From the NCBI GenBank assembly GCA_050084515.1, contig CM114272.1, positions 27,962,001 through 28,026,000 on the forward strand: a DNA stretch of 64,000 nt, written 5' to 3'. This DNA is from Blasia pusilla (taxonomy: Eukaryota; Marchantiophyta; Marchantiopsida; Blasiales). This document shows, in pieces, positions 12,234-23,499 of the stretch. The notes below the pieces were generated by a model. The model searched no databases and was not told the DNA's origin. It saw nothing but the letters and a program-made list of their open reading frames with translations. The position numbers were made by a program, and so were the translations under genes. Position 1 is the first letter of the stretch, and each line of letters begins with the position of its first letter.

Positions 12234-12760
12234 GCCCCTCGCCAAAAAAATTGAACATTCTCGCACCCTTGGTTCAGGCAGAAACGTACGTTACCCATCT
12301 TTGGATGGCAGTGAAAGTTAACACAAACCAACGCCTGAAATCCCTCCACATCTTGAACGGTGCAGATCTGCCAGTTACCTCTCCGTGCTCCAACCAAAAA
12401 TGGAAGATCAGTTTTAGGGTTTACAATTTTTAATTCCATGTGTGAGTGGTCAATTGAAGTTTTTTTCTTTTTCCCTAAGTTCTTGGTTTAGGGTTATAAT
12501 CCCGGAGAAAGTTTCATGATTTTTGGGCACCATGTGGAGGGTGAAGGGTACAAAAAGCGACGCCAAGAAGGACTTAGAGGGCGTTGAGAAGGATTGTTTC
12601 GAGTCCTGATGGCATTTTCATTATATCGTGAAGTTAACTTTTTCTCCCACCATTGGATGGTGATGAAACCTGGCACACACCAAGGCCTAAAATCCTTCCA
12701 CATCTTGAACGGTGCAGATCTCTCCGTGCTCCAACCAAAAATGAAAGATTTCCTTCCTTC
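12234..12760. repeat. Diverged ~110-bp direct duplication
   Basis: The stretch 12290-12420 (TTGGATGGCAGTGAAAG... CTCCACATCTTGAACGGTGC... CTCCAACCAAAAATG) is repeated with changes at about 12650-12750. The shared core CCACATCTTGAACGGTGCAG is exact. No ORF explains the conservation. It leads directly into the minisatellite. Confidence 0.7.
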
Positions 12761-12773
12761 CTTCGTCGAGACC

Positions 12774-13172
12774 AGTCTCGCGCCCATCCCCGCTTCCTTC
12801 GCCCATGCCTTCCCGCCTTCCTTCGCCCTTCTCGGCTTCGTGCGTCCATTGGGGCTTCCTTCCTGCCTGCCCACTCTCTCGACTTCGTGCGTCCATTGGG
12901 GCTTCCTTCCTGCCTGCCCACTCTCTCGACTTCGTGCGTCCATCGGGGCTTCCTTCCTGCCTGCCCACTCTCTCAGCTTCGTGCGTCCATCGGGGCCTCC
13001 TTCCTGCCTGCCCACTCTCGCTTCCTTCGTGCGTCCATGGGGACTTCGTGCCTGCCCACTCTCTCAGCTTCGTGCGTCCATCGGGGCTTCCTTCCTGCCT
13101 GCCCACTCTCGCTTCCTTCGTGCGTCCATGGGGACTTTGTGCCTGCCCAGTCTCGCGCCCATCCCCGCTTCG
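12774..13172. repeat. 47-bp GC-rich minisatellite, about seven units
   Basis: The unit starts TGCGTCCATYGGGGCTTCCT and ends CCCACTCTCTCRRCTTCG. Unit starts are at 12841, 12888, 12935, 12982, 13030, 13073 and 13121 (periods 47, 47, 47, 48, 43, 48). The array is bracketed by near-copies of AGTCTCGCGCCCATCCCCGC at about 12774 and 13149. A 47-bp period is not a multiple of three, so the array opens long frames on both strands that are artefacts. The array sits in a GC-rich island within AT-rich DNA. Confidence 0.9.
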
Positions 13173-13414
13173 GCATTGGCGTCGCCCGATTTTTGCTGTT
13201 TGATGATTTTTTTGCTGAAGCTAGTGTAGGTGGTTCTTTTCTTTTCTGTTGCCTCGAGCATGTCTAAATACCTTGTTGAAGAAAACGTGCCCGATTTTTG
13301 CTCATGTGCTCCTAACCCAATCTGTTATGACCAGCTTTTCAATATCAGTATGTGCACTTGCTCTGCGTGTTGTGAATCCACATCAGGAGAACATAGAGTG
13401 GGAAGCGGCTTCAG

Positions 13415-13418
<4 letters not shown>

Positions 13419-13448
<30 letters not shown>
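13419..13448. repeat. (AG)15 microsatellite
   Basis: An uninterrupted AG dinucleotide run of 30 bases. Nothing functional can be attached to it. Confidence 0.95.
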
Positions 13449-13450
<2 letters not shown>

Positions 13451-14211
13451 CTTCAATCACCACACAATGCTGGCTTTCAATTTTTCAAGGACTTCGGAAT
13501 GTATATGTCGTGGAACCATTGTGCATGCACACACCAACTTCTCAGAGCTTTTCTGCTGTTTATAGCACTCTCCCTAGAGCTATTTGATTTGCCATGCCCT
13601 TGAAATTTCAGGCGCCTCGCTCAGAATCGAAGCTGTGGGCAGCGTACTCATTCTTACAATCCTAAGAGTTGATACAACCAGTTAACCGTACTACTTCGGT
13701 GAAGTTCAAGGAATTCTCGTGGGAATTTACAAACAAATGTCGTTTCATTTCGTCGTTTCTCCACAAGACTCAAATCATGAAGTTCGCAGCGCAGAGAGAG
13801 AGGGGCTGGGGCTGTACTCATTAAGTACGGCAGTAAGGATTGTTATACAAACATCAACCCATCGTTCTCATTCAGGAGGGGTAGTCTGATGATTGCCATT
13901 TTCTCCATCTGCTTAGCACCATGGAGATTTATTTCTTATATATCATTCTTCACTGGTCGGTGCCTAGCCCAAAAATATTGTTGCGCAGTAGCTTGACGCG
14001 GTTGCTAAGGTCTCTATCTAGTGGATCCCTCGCTCATTCCGAAAGCTTGCGAGAAGTAGAGTGGGAGAGTGATTCTCCATTTCACTCCCGTGTGTATATG
14101 ACACTCTCGTTCTCCACCGCGACGATTTCTCCTGGGCCCCAGAATTTTGGTGTAGCTAACGATACTCGGTCCGTAGAGAGCGGAGACTGGGACTTTTGTG
14201 GAGATGCAGTC
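13449..14211. other. Unassigned spacer left of the chromovirus
   Basis: No gene or repeat is recognised. The right edge at 14211/14212 is abrupt. From 14212 onward the sequence is the chromovirus LTR, while the sequence before it does not match the corresponding part of the complete LTR, so this is a truncation breakpoint rather than a normal LTR end. Confidence 0.5.
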
Positions 14212-14750
14212 ACTCCCCTTACTAGTACTTCTGGGGATCTCCGGGGGCCCCCTACATTTAGGGAAAGACACCCGGGCCTCTCCAATTGGCCCTCAACCCG
14301 ATTGCTCTCTGAATCGTTTTCGGCCAATATCTCAGCCTGTACTTATGCGTTTGCTGAGATCTTTGGTGCGTTGGAAGCGTCTCGAGATCAGCTTTCCAAC
14401 GCGCTCTTATTTTTCCCGAACGCATCTTGGAGCTCAACGTTATGGTCCTAAACACATTCAGATTCTCCCAAACGCTAGTCGTGTTCCAAACTGGTTCTCA
14501 TCTCTTTGGCAACCAACCTCCCAAGACTCAACTCATCTCAAGTCTCGGCTTGCGTTTGGTCTAGGTTTCCTGGTCACGACCACTAACGCATGAAACGCAC
14601 AACTCTGATCCGCGTTTCGTCTCTTAGACTTTTCCAAGAGACTCTTCCAAACGCCTCTCCAAAGCGCAAACCTCGCGGCGTGAGTTCCTTTGAGTTCTGA
14701 TGTTTCGCTTGGCGCGTATTTGGTGTTGTTTGGTTATGAGGGTCGCGACA
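14212..14750 (-). repeat. Truncated 3' LTR of the chromovirus
   Basis: It matches 20608-21146 base for base as far as read by eye (offset 6396). Its right end, plus-strand ...GGGTCGCGACA, is followed by CTCACCCCTCCTTAG, the complement of a polypurine tract, fixing the LTR/internal border. The first ~490 bp of the full LTR (plus-strand order) are missing, that is, the R/U5 side. Confidence 0.88.
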
Positions 14751-14765
14751 CTCACCCCTCCTTAG
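14751..14765 (-). other. Polypurine tract of the chromovirus
   Basis: On the minus strand it reads CTAAGGAGGGGTGAG immediately before the LTR start TGTCGCGACC. A purine-rich run in this position primes plus-strand DNA synthesis in LTR retrotransposons. Confidence 0.7.
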
Positions 14766-15383
14766 AAGGTTGATGTCCTTGTCAACGCAAACCTTATTGA
14801 TGTTAAGTTCTGGGAAGCCGACCCCTTAACACAGAATCGCGTTCTGGTAGCTAACCCGCAATTCCTCTTTTTGGCTTAAGTCTTAGGTTGTCGCTAAAAG
14901 ACTTAGACTTATTAGCTTCGCTTTCGATGAGCCTAGACTAGTTCTCGCCAAACTAATCTAACTATCAAAATAAGCTCACTAAGTCCAGCAACCTAACACT
15001 TCACTCACTATTTGTAAAAAACAACCGTCTGTCTACCTAGCCAACTCGTACTACTTTTGGGTCACCTGTATTCCACCTAGGCGCGTCACTAAGTTCATTC
15101 ATGAAACATGAATGAGATCACCACAAACCCCAAGACAGACTCATCCGCCCGCCGACGTTAGGGCGAGCCCAAATGCTAGTACTTCAACACTTGGTCCCGA
15201 TCTAGATGCCTTATCCGAATACAAGCTCTCACCTCAAATACTCATTGTTTGGTCTCCTTGACTTACATCCTAAGCATATGAAGAACTACTCATTGCCTTG
15301 CACAAACCAAACTCAAAATTACAATACAAGCATCGAATCTCCAAATCCATGTCTTCTTTATTGCAACAACTAAACCTTTCTAG

Positions 15384-18300
15384 TTACAACGGGTTATCGG
15401 CCCAAGCTTTCCGGTCACAAGTTATGTCCATTGCTTCACCATGTACTAACGCGACGTGCCTTTCTTGCATCCATCTCAAGTCACGCAATGCTTCTTGCGC
15501 ATGTTCTAGATCCGCCTCCGCAATCCAAGTCGCCTCTTTCACATGATAGCCTTTCCACTTGACCAAGTACTCAGATTTGGTGGCCCTACGCCTGGAACGC
15601 AGAATGGTCTCAACCTCGAACTCTGGTTCCTCATTTGATGACCGGTTGTGGTCTCAACATCCTCCTTTGCTCGACGCACATTGTCTTGAAGATACTTCTT
15701 CAATAATGACACATGGAAAGTCGGGTGAATCTTGAACTCGTTTGGCGGCTCCAACGTGTATACATCCTCAAACGGCTTTGCCTTGATCACATACGGTCCA
15801 AAGATACTTGGTCGACAATTTTGGGGACAATTCCTTCGGAAGAGTGAGATTCTTAACACTCAACCACACTTGTTCCCCAACTTGAAACTCACTTGGCGCC
15901 GACTTTTGTTAGCATGCTTTACGTACCTTAGTTGAGCCTTGGCGAGACTTTCTCTCGCCGCTCTTTTCGTTCTCGCATTTCCACTAACAAACATTCCGCC
16001 GTTGCTTGACAAGTGTGTGTCGATGTAACGCCTTCGAAAGAGCTAAGTCAAGAGGCCCTTCGGTTCTCTTTGATACGCCAGAAGAAACGGAGATTCTCGG
16101 TTGCGAATCGCTTAGTCGAGTTGTAACAATACTCAGCCATACTTAACCACTTGGCCCAATCTCTTTGGTCCGCACTCACGTAATTCCATAAGTATTGGTT
16201 TACGACCGAAGTTTTTTTTTTCCGTTTGCCCATCCGTTTGAGGATGGAAGGCCGTACTAAAGCGAGTTTGGTCGGAACCTCCTGAATAGATGTTTCCAAA
16301 AGGCACTGGTAAACTTCGGATCCCGATCGGACACAATGCTCCTAGGCAATCCGTGCGCACGCCTTCAACCATCCAGGAATAGTCGGGAAGTCGTGTAGGC
16401 CGTCGCAGACTCTCTCGTCGGCACAAACCTCCCCAACTTGCTAAACCGATCAACTATCACAAGTATAGCGTTGTATCCCTCAGATTCTAGAAGACTTGTA
16501 ATGAAATCCATGCTAATGCTTTGCAAGGGTCCCTCCGGGATTGGCAAAGGATGAAGTAAGCCTTGTTTCTTCGCATAAGACACGCGGTTCGCCTGGCAGG
16601 TCACGCATGTTTTCACATATTGAGCAACATCTTCCTTCATGTTGGGCGGAAGAACCTCTTAGACAAAACAAAGAAGAGTGGATTTCTCCCCTTTGTGTCC
16701 CGCCAAAGGTCCATCATGACATTCCACAAACACCTTGGTCCGTAGCTTGCCTTGGCCTACATAGATCTGCTCGCTTAAACCTTAGCAAGCCGTGTCTCAA
16801 ACTCAGATTGGCCACCTTCTCGCCCCGCTTTAACTTCCCAAGGTACTCCTCGCTTGCTCATCCTTCATGTATCCTTCACTTAATCCTTCTTTCCAGTCTG
16901 TTTCGTTAGGGGAACATTGCTCTCAACACTTGTGTCGTCAATGGCATGTGTTCATCCCTGCGACTTAACGCATCTGGAATAACATTGTCTTTCCCCGGCT
17001 TGTGGATTAGCTCCACATTCATCAACGCCAAGGTATCATGCGACCGAAGTTTTTTTGGCGTCACGCGATCTTGGGTCTCAAAATACTTGAGCGATATGTT
17101 ATCGGTGAATACTCGAGTCATGTGAAGTCCCAAATAGTGACGTCACTTCCTCAAGCAATGAACCACCGCAAACAACTCTTTCTCATGAGTAGGCCATCTC
17201 CTTTCGGTGTCGGTAATCTTCTTGCTTTCGTATGCTACAGGTCTCCCTTTTTGCACCAACATTCCCGCAATCGCGAAATCACTAGCATCCGTGTGCACCT
17301 CGAACGGTTGTTCAAACTCCGGCACTTAATGGTTCTCGCAAGAGGATCTCTTTGACTCGATTAAACGCTTTATCCACTTCCTCGGTCCATGTAGTATTGG
17401 CAAACTTTGCGGTCCAATCCGTGAGAGGTTTCACTATGCCCGAAAAGTTCTTCACGTATGTCCGGTAAAATTGGACAGCTCCGATGAACCTTCTCATCGC
17501 CTTCACCGTGGAAGGCGGTTCCCATTCGGAAATCGCGCTCACCTTTTCCATGTCTGGACTCACTCCATCCGCACTAACCACATGCCCCAAGAACTTGATC
17601 TTCGTCAAACCGAACTCACTCTTATCCGCATTCGCATACATCTTGTTCGCCCTAAGTGTCTCAAACACCGTCTTCAAATGTCGAGCGTGCTCCTCTAGTG
17701 TTTTCGAATAGATGAGTATGTCATCTATATAGATGATCACAAACTCATCCGTCTCCTTGTGAAAGATGGAGTTCATCAAAGTGGTGAATGTCGGAGGCGC
17801 ATTACAAAGACCGAAAGGCATTACTACAAACTCGAACGAACCGTATCTCGTTCTACACGCAGTCTTCTCTACATCCGCTTCGGCAATCCGAATCTGATAA
17901 TATCCTGATTTCAGGTCAATCCGGCTGAAATACTTGGCACCCGAAAATCGATCAAAGAGGTCATCCATCCTCGGTAGAGGATAGTTATTCCTTACCGTCA
18001 CTTTATTCAGCGCCCGATAATCAACACAGAGTCTCAACTTCTCATCCTTCTTCTTGACAAAGAGGACGGGCGCCCCATAAGGTGACTTGCTTGTTCGGAT
18101 GTAACCCCTCTCTAGGAATTCACCCAACTGTTTCTTCAACTCAACAAGTTCCTCTTGATTCAACCTATATGGTGCCTTTGAAGGTGGTTGAGATCCTGGT
18201 ATCACCTCAATCTTATGATCAACCGCCCTATGTGGTGGCAACTCAGTCGGAAGCTCCTTAGTCAACACATCTTCAAATTCTTTCACAACTCTCTTGAGTG

Positions 18301-20100
18301 TTTCAGGATTCCCCTTGAAGCTGAGTTCTGATCTCTGCATCTCGCGCTTGCATCATCCTCTACTCGTCTCATCAAGCAAAGGAATCCTTCCTCTAACTCG
18401 GCCAAACTCGTCCTCGTGATGGCGTTCACCAACTCCGTCTTTCTAGGCACCTCACGAACCAATATGACGTCCGTCCGTTTGCCGTTAACCAAGACGCTCA
18501 ACCTCAAAGGTCTCCGCCTCAGTTCCACCTCATACGCATCCAAGAACGTGTTCCCCAAGACTCCGTCGATACCGCCCATCTCGCAAATCAGTAAAATTCT
18601 CCTTCAACTCAAATACTCCGCATCTCACAACTAGCCCTAAAACCAGATCTGAAGTCTGGTGGGACTTGCCTCCCGCGAATCCTACCCTAATGGGTTCATC
18701 CGCCTTGGTGGTTGGCAATCCCAACGTTTTTACGATTCTCGGACTCAAGAATGAGTGCGAAGCACCTGTATCAACGAGCAACATCACATCGCGATTAGCG
18801 ATCTTGGATCCTAGGTAAACTAAATTGGGCGTTCTCTTGGTGACTTGTAGAGATGTATCTAGATCTCCCTCCGATAAATGCTTAGCGGCAAACGCAATCA
18901 TACTCGGTTTACTAACCTTGGGCCTAACACATTCCTTAGCCATATGTCCGGGTTCGCCACAATTGTAGCAAATCACTTTGGCATTCGGTGACTTCGTAAA
19001 CGGCGGCCCCTTTGGCTTCGTGTCGAGTTCCACTCGTTTTGCCGCTGGGGCAAGAGACCCTCCATGGTCACGCTCACCCCCATTCCAAACCCTCTTGGAT
19101 GTCCCTTTGTTCTTTTGTAACTTAGAAAAACTTTTTGTCTCAAAGGGTTTCGGGTGTTGGACTTCATCGTCCCCAATCCGCTCGGCTAGTCTCAAGAGAT
19201 CCGCGCACGTCTCTGGGATGTGAGGCATATGAAAGAGAGCCTTCTCGGCACTCGGTTTGAGCCCACTTAGGAAGATCACCTTTTTAGTATGTTCATCCGT
19301 GGAAAGTGCACTCATGAGCGCACTAAACTCTCGCACATAAGCGCCAAGTGATCCACTCTGGCGCAACCTCACCACCTCCATGCCATCACGGTACTCCTGA
19401 TATTCCGGAGTGAATCGGTTCCCAATCAACTCCTTGAAATCTTCCCAACTCAACGTTTTCCCACGACCTAGATGTTCTTTGCGGTGAGCCGTCCACCAAT
19501 GGAGAGCGTGATCCTTCGTAAACGTGACCGCTCTGATCACCTTGTCTTGTTCATCGCCTTTTGCGCTTTGAAATAGAGTTTGAGTTCCGTTAGAAACTCG
19601 CTCACTTTCCGAGAAACGCCCATTCATTCTGTGAATGGCGTTGGCAAATTAGTCTTACAAAGCTTCTTGCCAGAACTAGAGGCTCCATTTGACTTGAATT
19701 CCGAGATCACCTTGCTCTGTTCGGCCATCTGGTCCGCCATCACCTTCATCAATCCCATCATTTGGATATAAAAGGCCGGATCGTTTAAGTTTGGACCCGA
19801 AGGTCCCGCGGAAAGATTTTCGGTTGGAACATCCTCATGTCTGGGACTCGGCACTTCGGGAGTCGCAAATTCCAACTCCGGCTCTCGGTCCGTCATTGAT
19901 TCGTCTCTTGGCTTCTTTTCTTTGACTTGCGGTTTCTTCGGTTCTTCGCCCTTGGTCGCCATTTGCAAGTCGTCGCCTTTTCTCAGATCTCCTCCTCGCC
20001 TCTTGTGTTCCTCCTCGGCGTCGCGGTCTTCCGGCTACCTTGAGCTCTCCCCAAACGTCCAGATCTTCAACGACCCCAAGTTCACGCTCATCAAGGAATT
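15384..20100 (-). pseudogene. Broken gag-pol of the chromovirus
   Basis: Reading leftward: a gag N terminus (19968-19624); capsid-like gag with WW-containing core and zinc knuckle CYNCGEPGHMAKEC near 18950; protease LLVDTGASHSF near 18760; RT (18340-17312) with SRIDLKSGYYQI, MPFGLCNAPPTF and YIDDILIYS; RNase H (DASDFAIAGML, 17290 area); integrase zinc domain CVTCQ and core SMDFITSL (16640-16365); and chromodomain YLVKWKGYHVKEATW near 15570-15530. The chromodomain tethers integrase to modified histones and biases insertion. Frame breaks fall near 19625, 18560, 18310, 17320, 17135, 16900, 16300 and 15540, so no full polyprotein can be made. The RT block itself is uninterrupted for 342 codons. 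Confidence 0.92.
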
Positions 20101-20112
20101 GCTCTAATACCA
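20101..20112 (-). other. Primer-binding site (tRNA-iMet type)
   Basis: The minus strand reads TGGTATTAGAGC, one base from the standard plant initiator-tRNA site TGGTATCAGAGC. It lies two bases inside the 5' LTR end at 20115. It primes minus-strand cDNA synthesis and confirms the element's orientation. Confidence 0.85.
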
Positions 20113-20114
20113 CG

Positions 20115-21146
20115 TGTCGTGCGCCTACTCTCCTTGAACGTTAATCTTGTTTGTTGCGGAAGCGTGCGTTCAGTAGGTCACGCTCTCAACGCTGATCTGC
20201 ATCCAAACATGCACTTTGGTTAGTCGGGTCTTGGATCAACCAGCGGGATTACTTTCCGAGTTCTCGTCTCGGACTCTCTTCAAGCTCAACCTTCCTAGTT
20301 TCGCGATTTCCAACACGAGCAAGTCTCGAAAGACTTGGGACAGACTTTCTGGTTGGTTCAGGAACCTGAAACGGCGTTTCGCGCCTAGCGGTTCCAACTG
20401 TCCGATGAACATCCAATGAGTTCCTCACCAAGACTCGCACGAAGAGAATCTCGAGTTGGAATCCAAGTGTGGCGTACAAAGTCCACTCCCTTGGATCAGG
20501 TTTGGGTTTCGGGTTTCCGCGCCAAACTCCCGTTTCATCCCGTGCCTCTGAAACGCCGTTTGGCGCCCAAAGTGGGGTTTCGTTTCCCGAGACATCTCAA
20601 AGAAGGTACTCCCCTTACTAGTACTTCTGGGGATCTCCGGGGGCCCCCTACATTTAGGGAAAGACACCCGGGCCTCTCCAATTGGCCCTCAACCCGATTG
20701 CTCTCTGAATCGTTTTCGGCCAATATCTCAGCCTGTACTTATGCGTTTGCTGAGATCTTTGGTGCGTTGGAAGCGTCTCGAGATCAGCTTTCCAACGCGC
20801 TCTTATTTTTCCCGAACGCATCTTGGAGCTCAACGTTATGGTCCTAAACACATTCAGATTCTCCCAAACGCTAGTCGTGTTCCAAACTGGTTCTCATCTC
20901 TTTGGCAACCAACCTCCCAAGACTCAACTCATCTCAAGTCTCGGCTTGCGTTTGGTCTAGGTTTCCTGGTCACGACCACTAACGCATGAAACGCACAACT
21001 CTGATCCGCGTTTCGTCTCTTAGACTTTTCCAAGAGACTCTTCCAAACGCCTCTCCAAAGCGCAAACCTCGCGGCGTGAGTTCCTTTGAGTTCTGATGTT
21101 TCGCTTGGCGCGTATTTGGTGTTGTTTGGTTATGAGGGTCGCGAAA
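20115..21146 (-). repeat. Complete 5' LTR of the chromovirus (1032 bp)
   Basis: In plus-strand orientation it begins TGTCGTGCGCC beside the primer-binding site and ends ...GGGTCGCGA followed by AA where the other LTR has CA. The outer dinucleotide therefore looks mutated or nibbled. The inner end is intact. It contains the promoter for the minus-strand transcript; no TATA box was pinned down. Confidence 0.82.
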
Positions 21147-23499
21147 ATCTCCTCCTACACATAATGGATGGAGTGTTCTCCACACATGATCTTGCATTTG
21201 GTGAGACTCACCAATCTTTAATCCTTCTAGACATAATTCCAAGCCAACCAGTCTATTCAACTCCACTGCACTATCCAAAAAAGACCCAAAATCATAGTTG
21301 CGTTCATGGCTACTCATTCCACCTACCTTTCTGAAGAAGATCTCACAACAGTCAGATCTTAGGATGTGAAATGGAACTTGCAAGTATGGATATTTGTCAT
21401 GGAATGCACACAATAGTAATACAATAAATTGGCAAGACATGTTGATATCATGGAAATCTTGCTCTGATATATTGACATGGAAATGGTGATTTCAAATGTG
21501 AGCTTTTCCATGAAGCCAATCCTTACATCTAGGATATATGTCACGTCTTTTAGGATAGATCGATCAGATCTAGTAGAGCGCCTTCGCGAGTAGTGGAGGA
21601 GAGACTGAGGAGGTTGAGGATGACCTACTAAGGCCCGAGGAACCTGAGAGAGCAGGTTCTCTCTCAGGTTTCCCCTTCGTTTCGGCTCATTTGGAGTCAT
21701 ATTGAAGAACTTGCTATTTTAGGTAAGTACTATTTTGAGTATATAATCTAATTTATATTTTCGGTAAGTGGCCCTTGACCTCCTACATCAAGTATAGAGC
21801 CAAGGAGGTCACTTGGGAGCATAGGTTACCATGGAAAGAGCTCGGGAGAAGGGAGGGGTATACCTCAAGGAGGGAGAGCTTGAGAGCTCATTCTCTCTTT
21901 GTTGAACCTCTTGGCATGAGGCGGCGGAGCTATGGTCTTGCTTGCTTTGTGTGTTTAACCCAAGCCTCTCATTAGAAGAGTGGGTTTGGTTTGACATTGA
22001 GAGAGACATGTGAGAGTGCACACATTTGAGAGCTATGGAGTTGAGAGAGATTGGATCTTATTTTACAAAGAGAGAAATGAGTGAGTGAGAGAGCTTCATG
22101 GGGGAGCTCACTAGTTGCTCGATGTTTGGTGCAGGTTGGGGGATTATGTTCTCCGCTTCATGGCTCATGGGAGTGCTCACCGGAGCAAGAGCCATACGAG
22201 TTTGTTGTTTTGCTTTGCTGATTTTTTATACAGGAGAGTGGCACACGGAAGCCCTGCTCAATTTTTTATAGGAATTGAGTATGGGGATGGATAGCTCCAT
22301 GTCGGTGCTCTCGGGAGCACCATGGAGCTTGCTGATTTGTGTTCTCACAAGTTTTACATTTTTGTTGGAAAAAATCAGCGCGGAAGCGCTGCCAAATTTT
22401 GTGTAGGAGAAAGAGACGTTGGGCTTTATTACAATCCTTGTCAGTTTTTATTGGAATGTCCAATTCAAAATATTTTTCAACATCGTCGTAGATTGTGAAG
22501 CTATACACACTGTGCAATAGATGGTGCACAATTTGGATTGCAAGCAAAGAGTTATGGTCAATCTTGGAAAACTAACCATCCCATTCCCATTGGAATGGGA
22601 GCGGCTCCGCGATTGAGACAGTGCGGTGCGCCCAAGCGGCACGGCGCGGCAATCAACAGCGCATTGCGGCTATCAATCACAACATAGCAGCATGAAATGA
22701 AAACTCAAAGACCATAACCCAAGGTCACGTGCCATCATTGGTTGATGACGAAACTCCGATGATGGTGGCGGCCAAAACAAAGTACGTGGTGACGGCGCAA
22801 GTCAGAGAATCAACGGTCGTCGTGGAAGATCCTCCACTCCGTAATGGCGGCAACGGCAACCAAGGGTGGACAATGGCCGAACACGGCTCTAAGCAGCACT
22901 AGGCGGCGGCCGACGGTGGACTGTGGAACATTGACGGAGACCGTTGACTGTCGAAGGTGACCGTTGACCATTGATGGCGGCAGCTGGTTTAGGGTTTGAA
23001 AAATTTAACCCTAAAAATTGCCTAGCAATGGCAGTTTTCTCATGGGAATGGGATGCAGCACTCCCATTCCCGAGTGCCGTGCCATTTGTAGTCGTTCCGT
23101 GCCGCCAGTGCCGCACCAGAGGCTCGACCTGCACCGCACATCAAGGAGGTTTGAGCAGCGTGAGTAAGAGGGGAGTTTGACTTGCTGATTGGAGGAGTTG
23201 TCTTCACGACCAAGTTGGGGTCGAGATTATAGTTGTCGAGGAGTGACATCGACATTATTGTCAGGTTACCTATTCTGGTCTCTTACCCTGCACGTGTGAG
23301 GGAATTCCGAGTATTGGGTAGTTATTTGGGGATATTGAGTTTCGTACATATATTGAGAGCATCATTGATGTATGGGTTTAGGGGACAAAGACCTGTGTGG
23401 GATGTCCAGAGTTGAGGGTATGTCTTATCGATAAGATGATAGGACGGTAGCCGATTGCCACACCACGCCGCTTGTTGCTGCACAATACACGTCTGAGTG
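21147..23499. other. Unassigned; possibly LTR and leader of the second gypsy element
   Basis: There is no recognisable gene. The stretch ends where gag-like coding of the plus-strand gypsy element begins, so its right part could be that element's 5' LTR and leader, but no second LTR copy exists in the window to prove it. A short inverted repeat, CCCATTCCCATTGGAATGGGAG, lies near 22578-22600, and CCCATTCCC recurs near 23062. Neither is explained. Confidence 0.35.

Larger units (their letters stand above)
14212..21146 (-). mobile_element. Ty3/gypsy chromovirus, 3' LTR truncated
   Basis: A minus-strand LTR retrotransposon of about 6.9 kb. Its parts in transcription order are the 5' LTR (21146-20115), a tRNA-iMet-type primer-binding site (20112-20101), gag and pol (about 20100-15384), a polypurine tract (14765-14751) and a 3' LTR broken off at 14212. 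The order protease, RT, RNase H, integrase, chromodomain places it among plant chromoviruses. The 539 bp shared by both LTRs appear identical by eye, yet gag-pol has many frame breaks. It may have been copied by helper enzymes, or its insertion may be recent. With one LTR truncated no target duplication can be defined. Confidence 0.9.

Noticed and set aside
12774-13172. Possible CRISPR array
   Set aside because: Units are contiguous with no unique spacers, and this is eukaryotic nuclear DNA; it is a minisatellite.
12494-13267. Long overlapping open frames on both strands (up to about 210 codons)
   Set aside because: They are produced by the 47-bp minisatellite, whose period shifts the frame each unit, so the same peptide motifs appear in several frames on both strands. 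No start context or family.
14198-14593. Plus-strand ORF of 131 codons, repeated at 20741-20989
   Set aside because: It falls in the chromovirus LTR, and the repeat is simply the second LTR; no coding function is needed.
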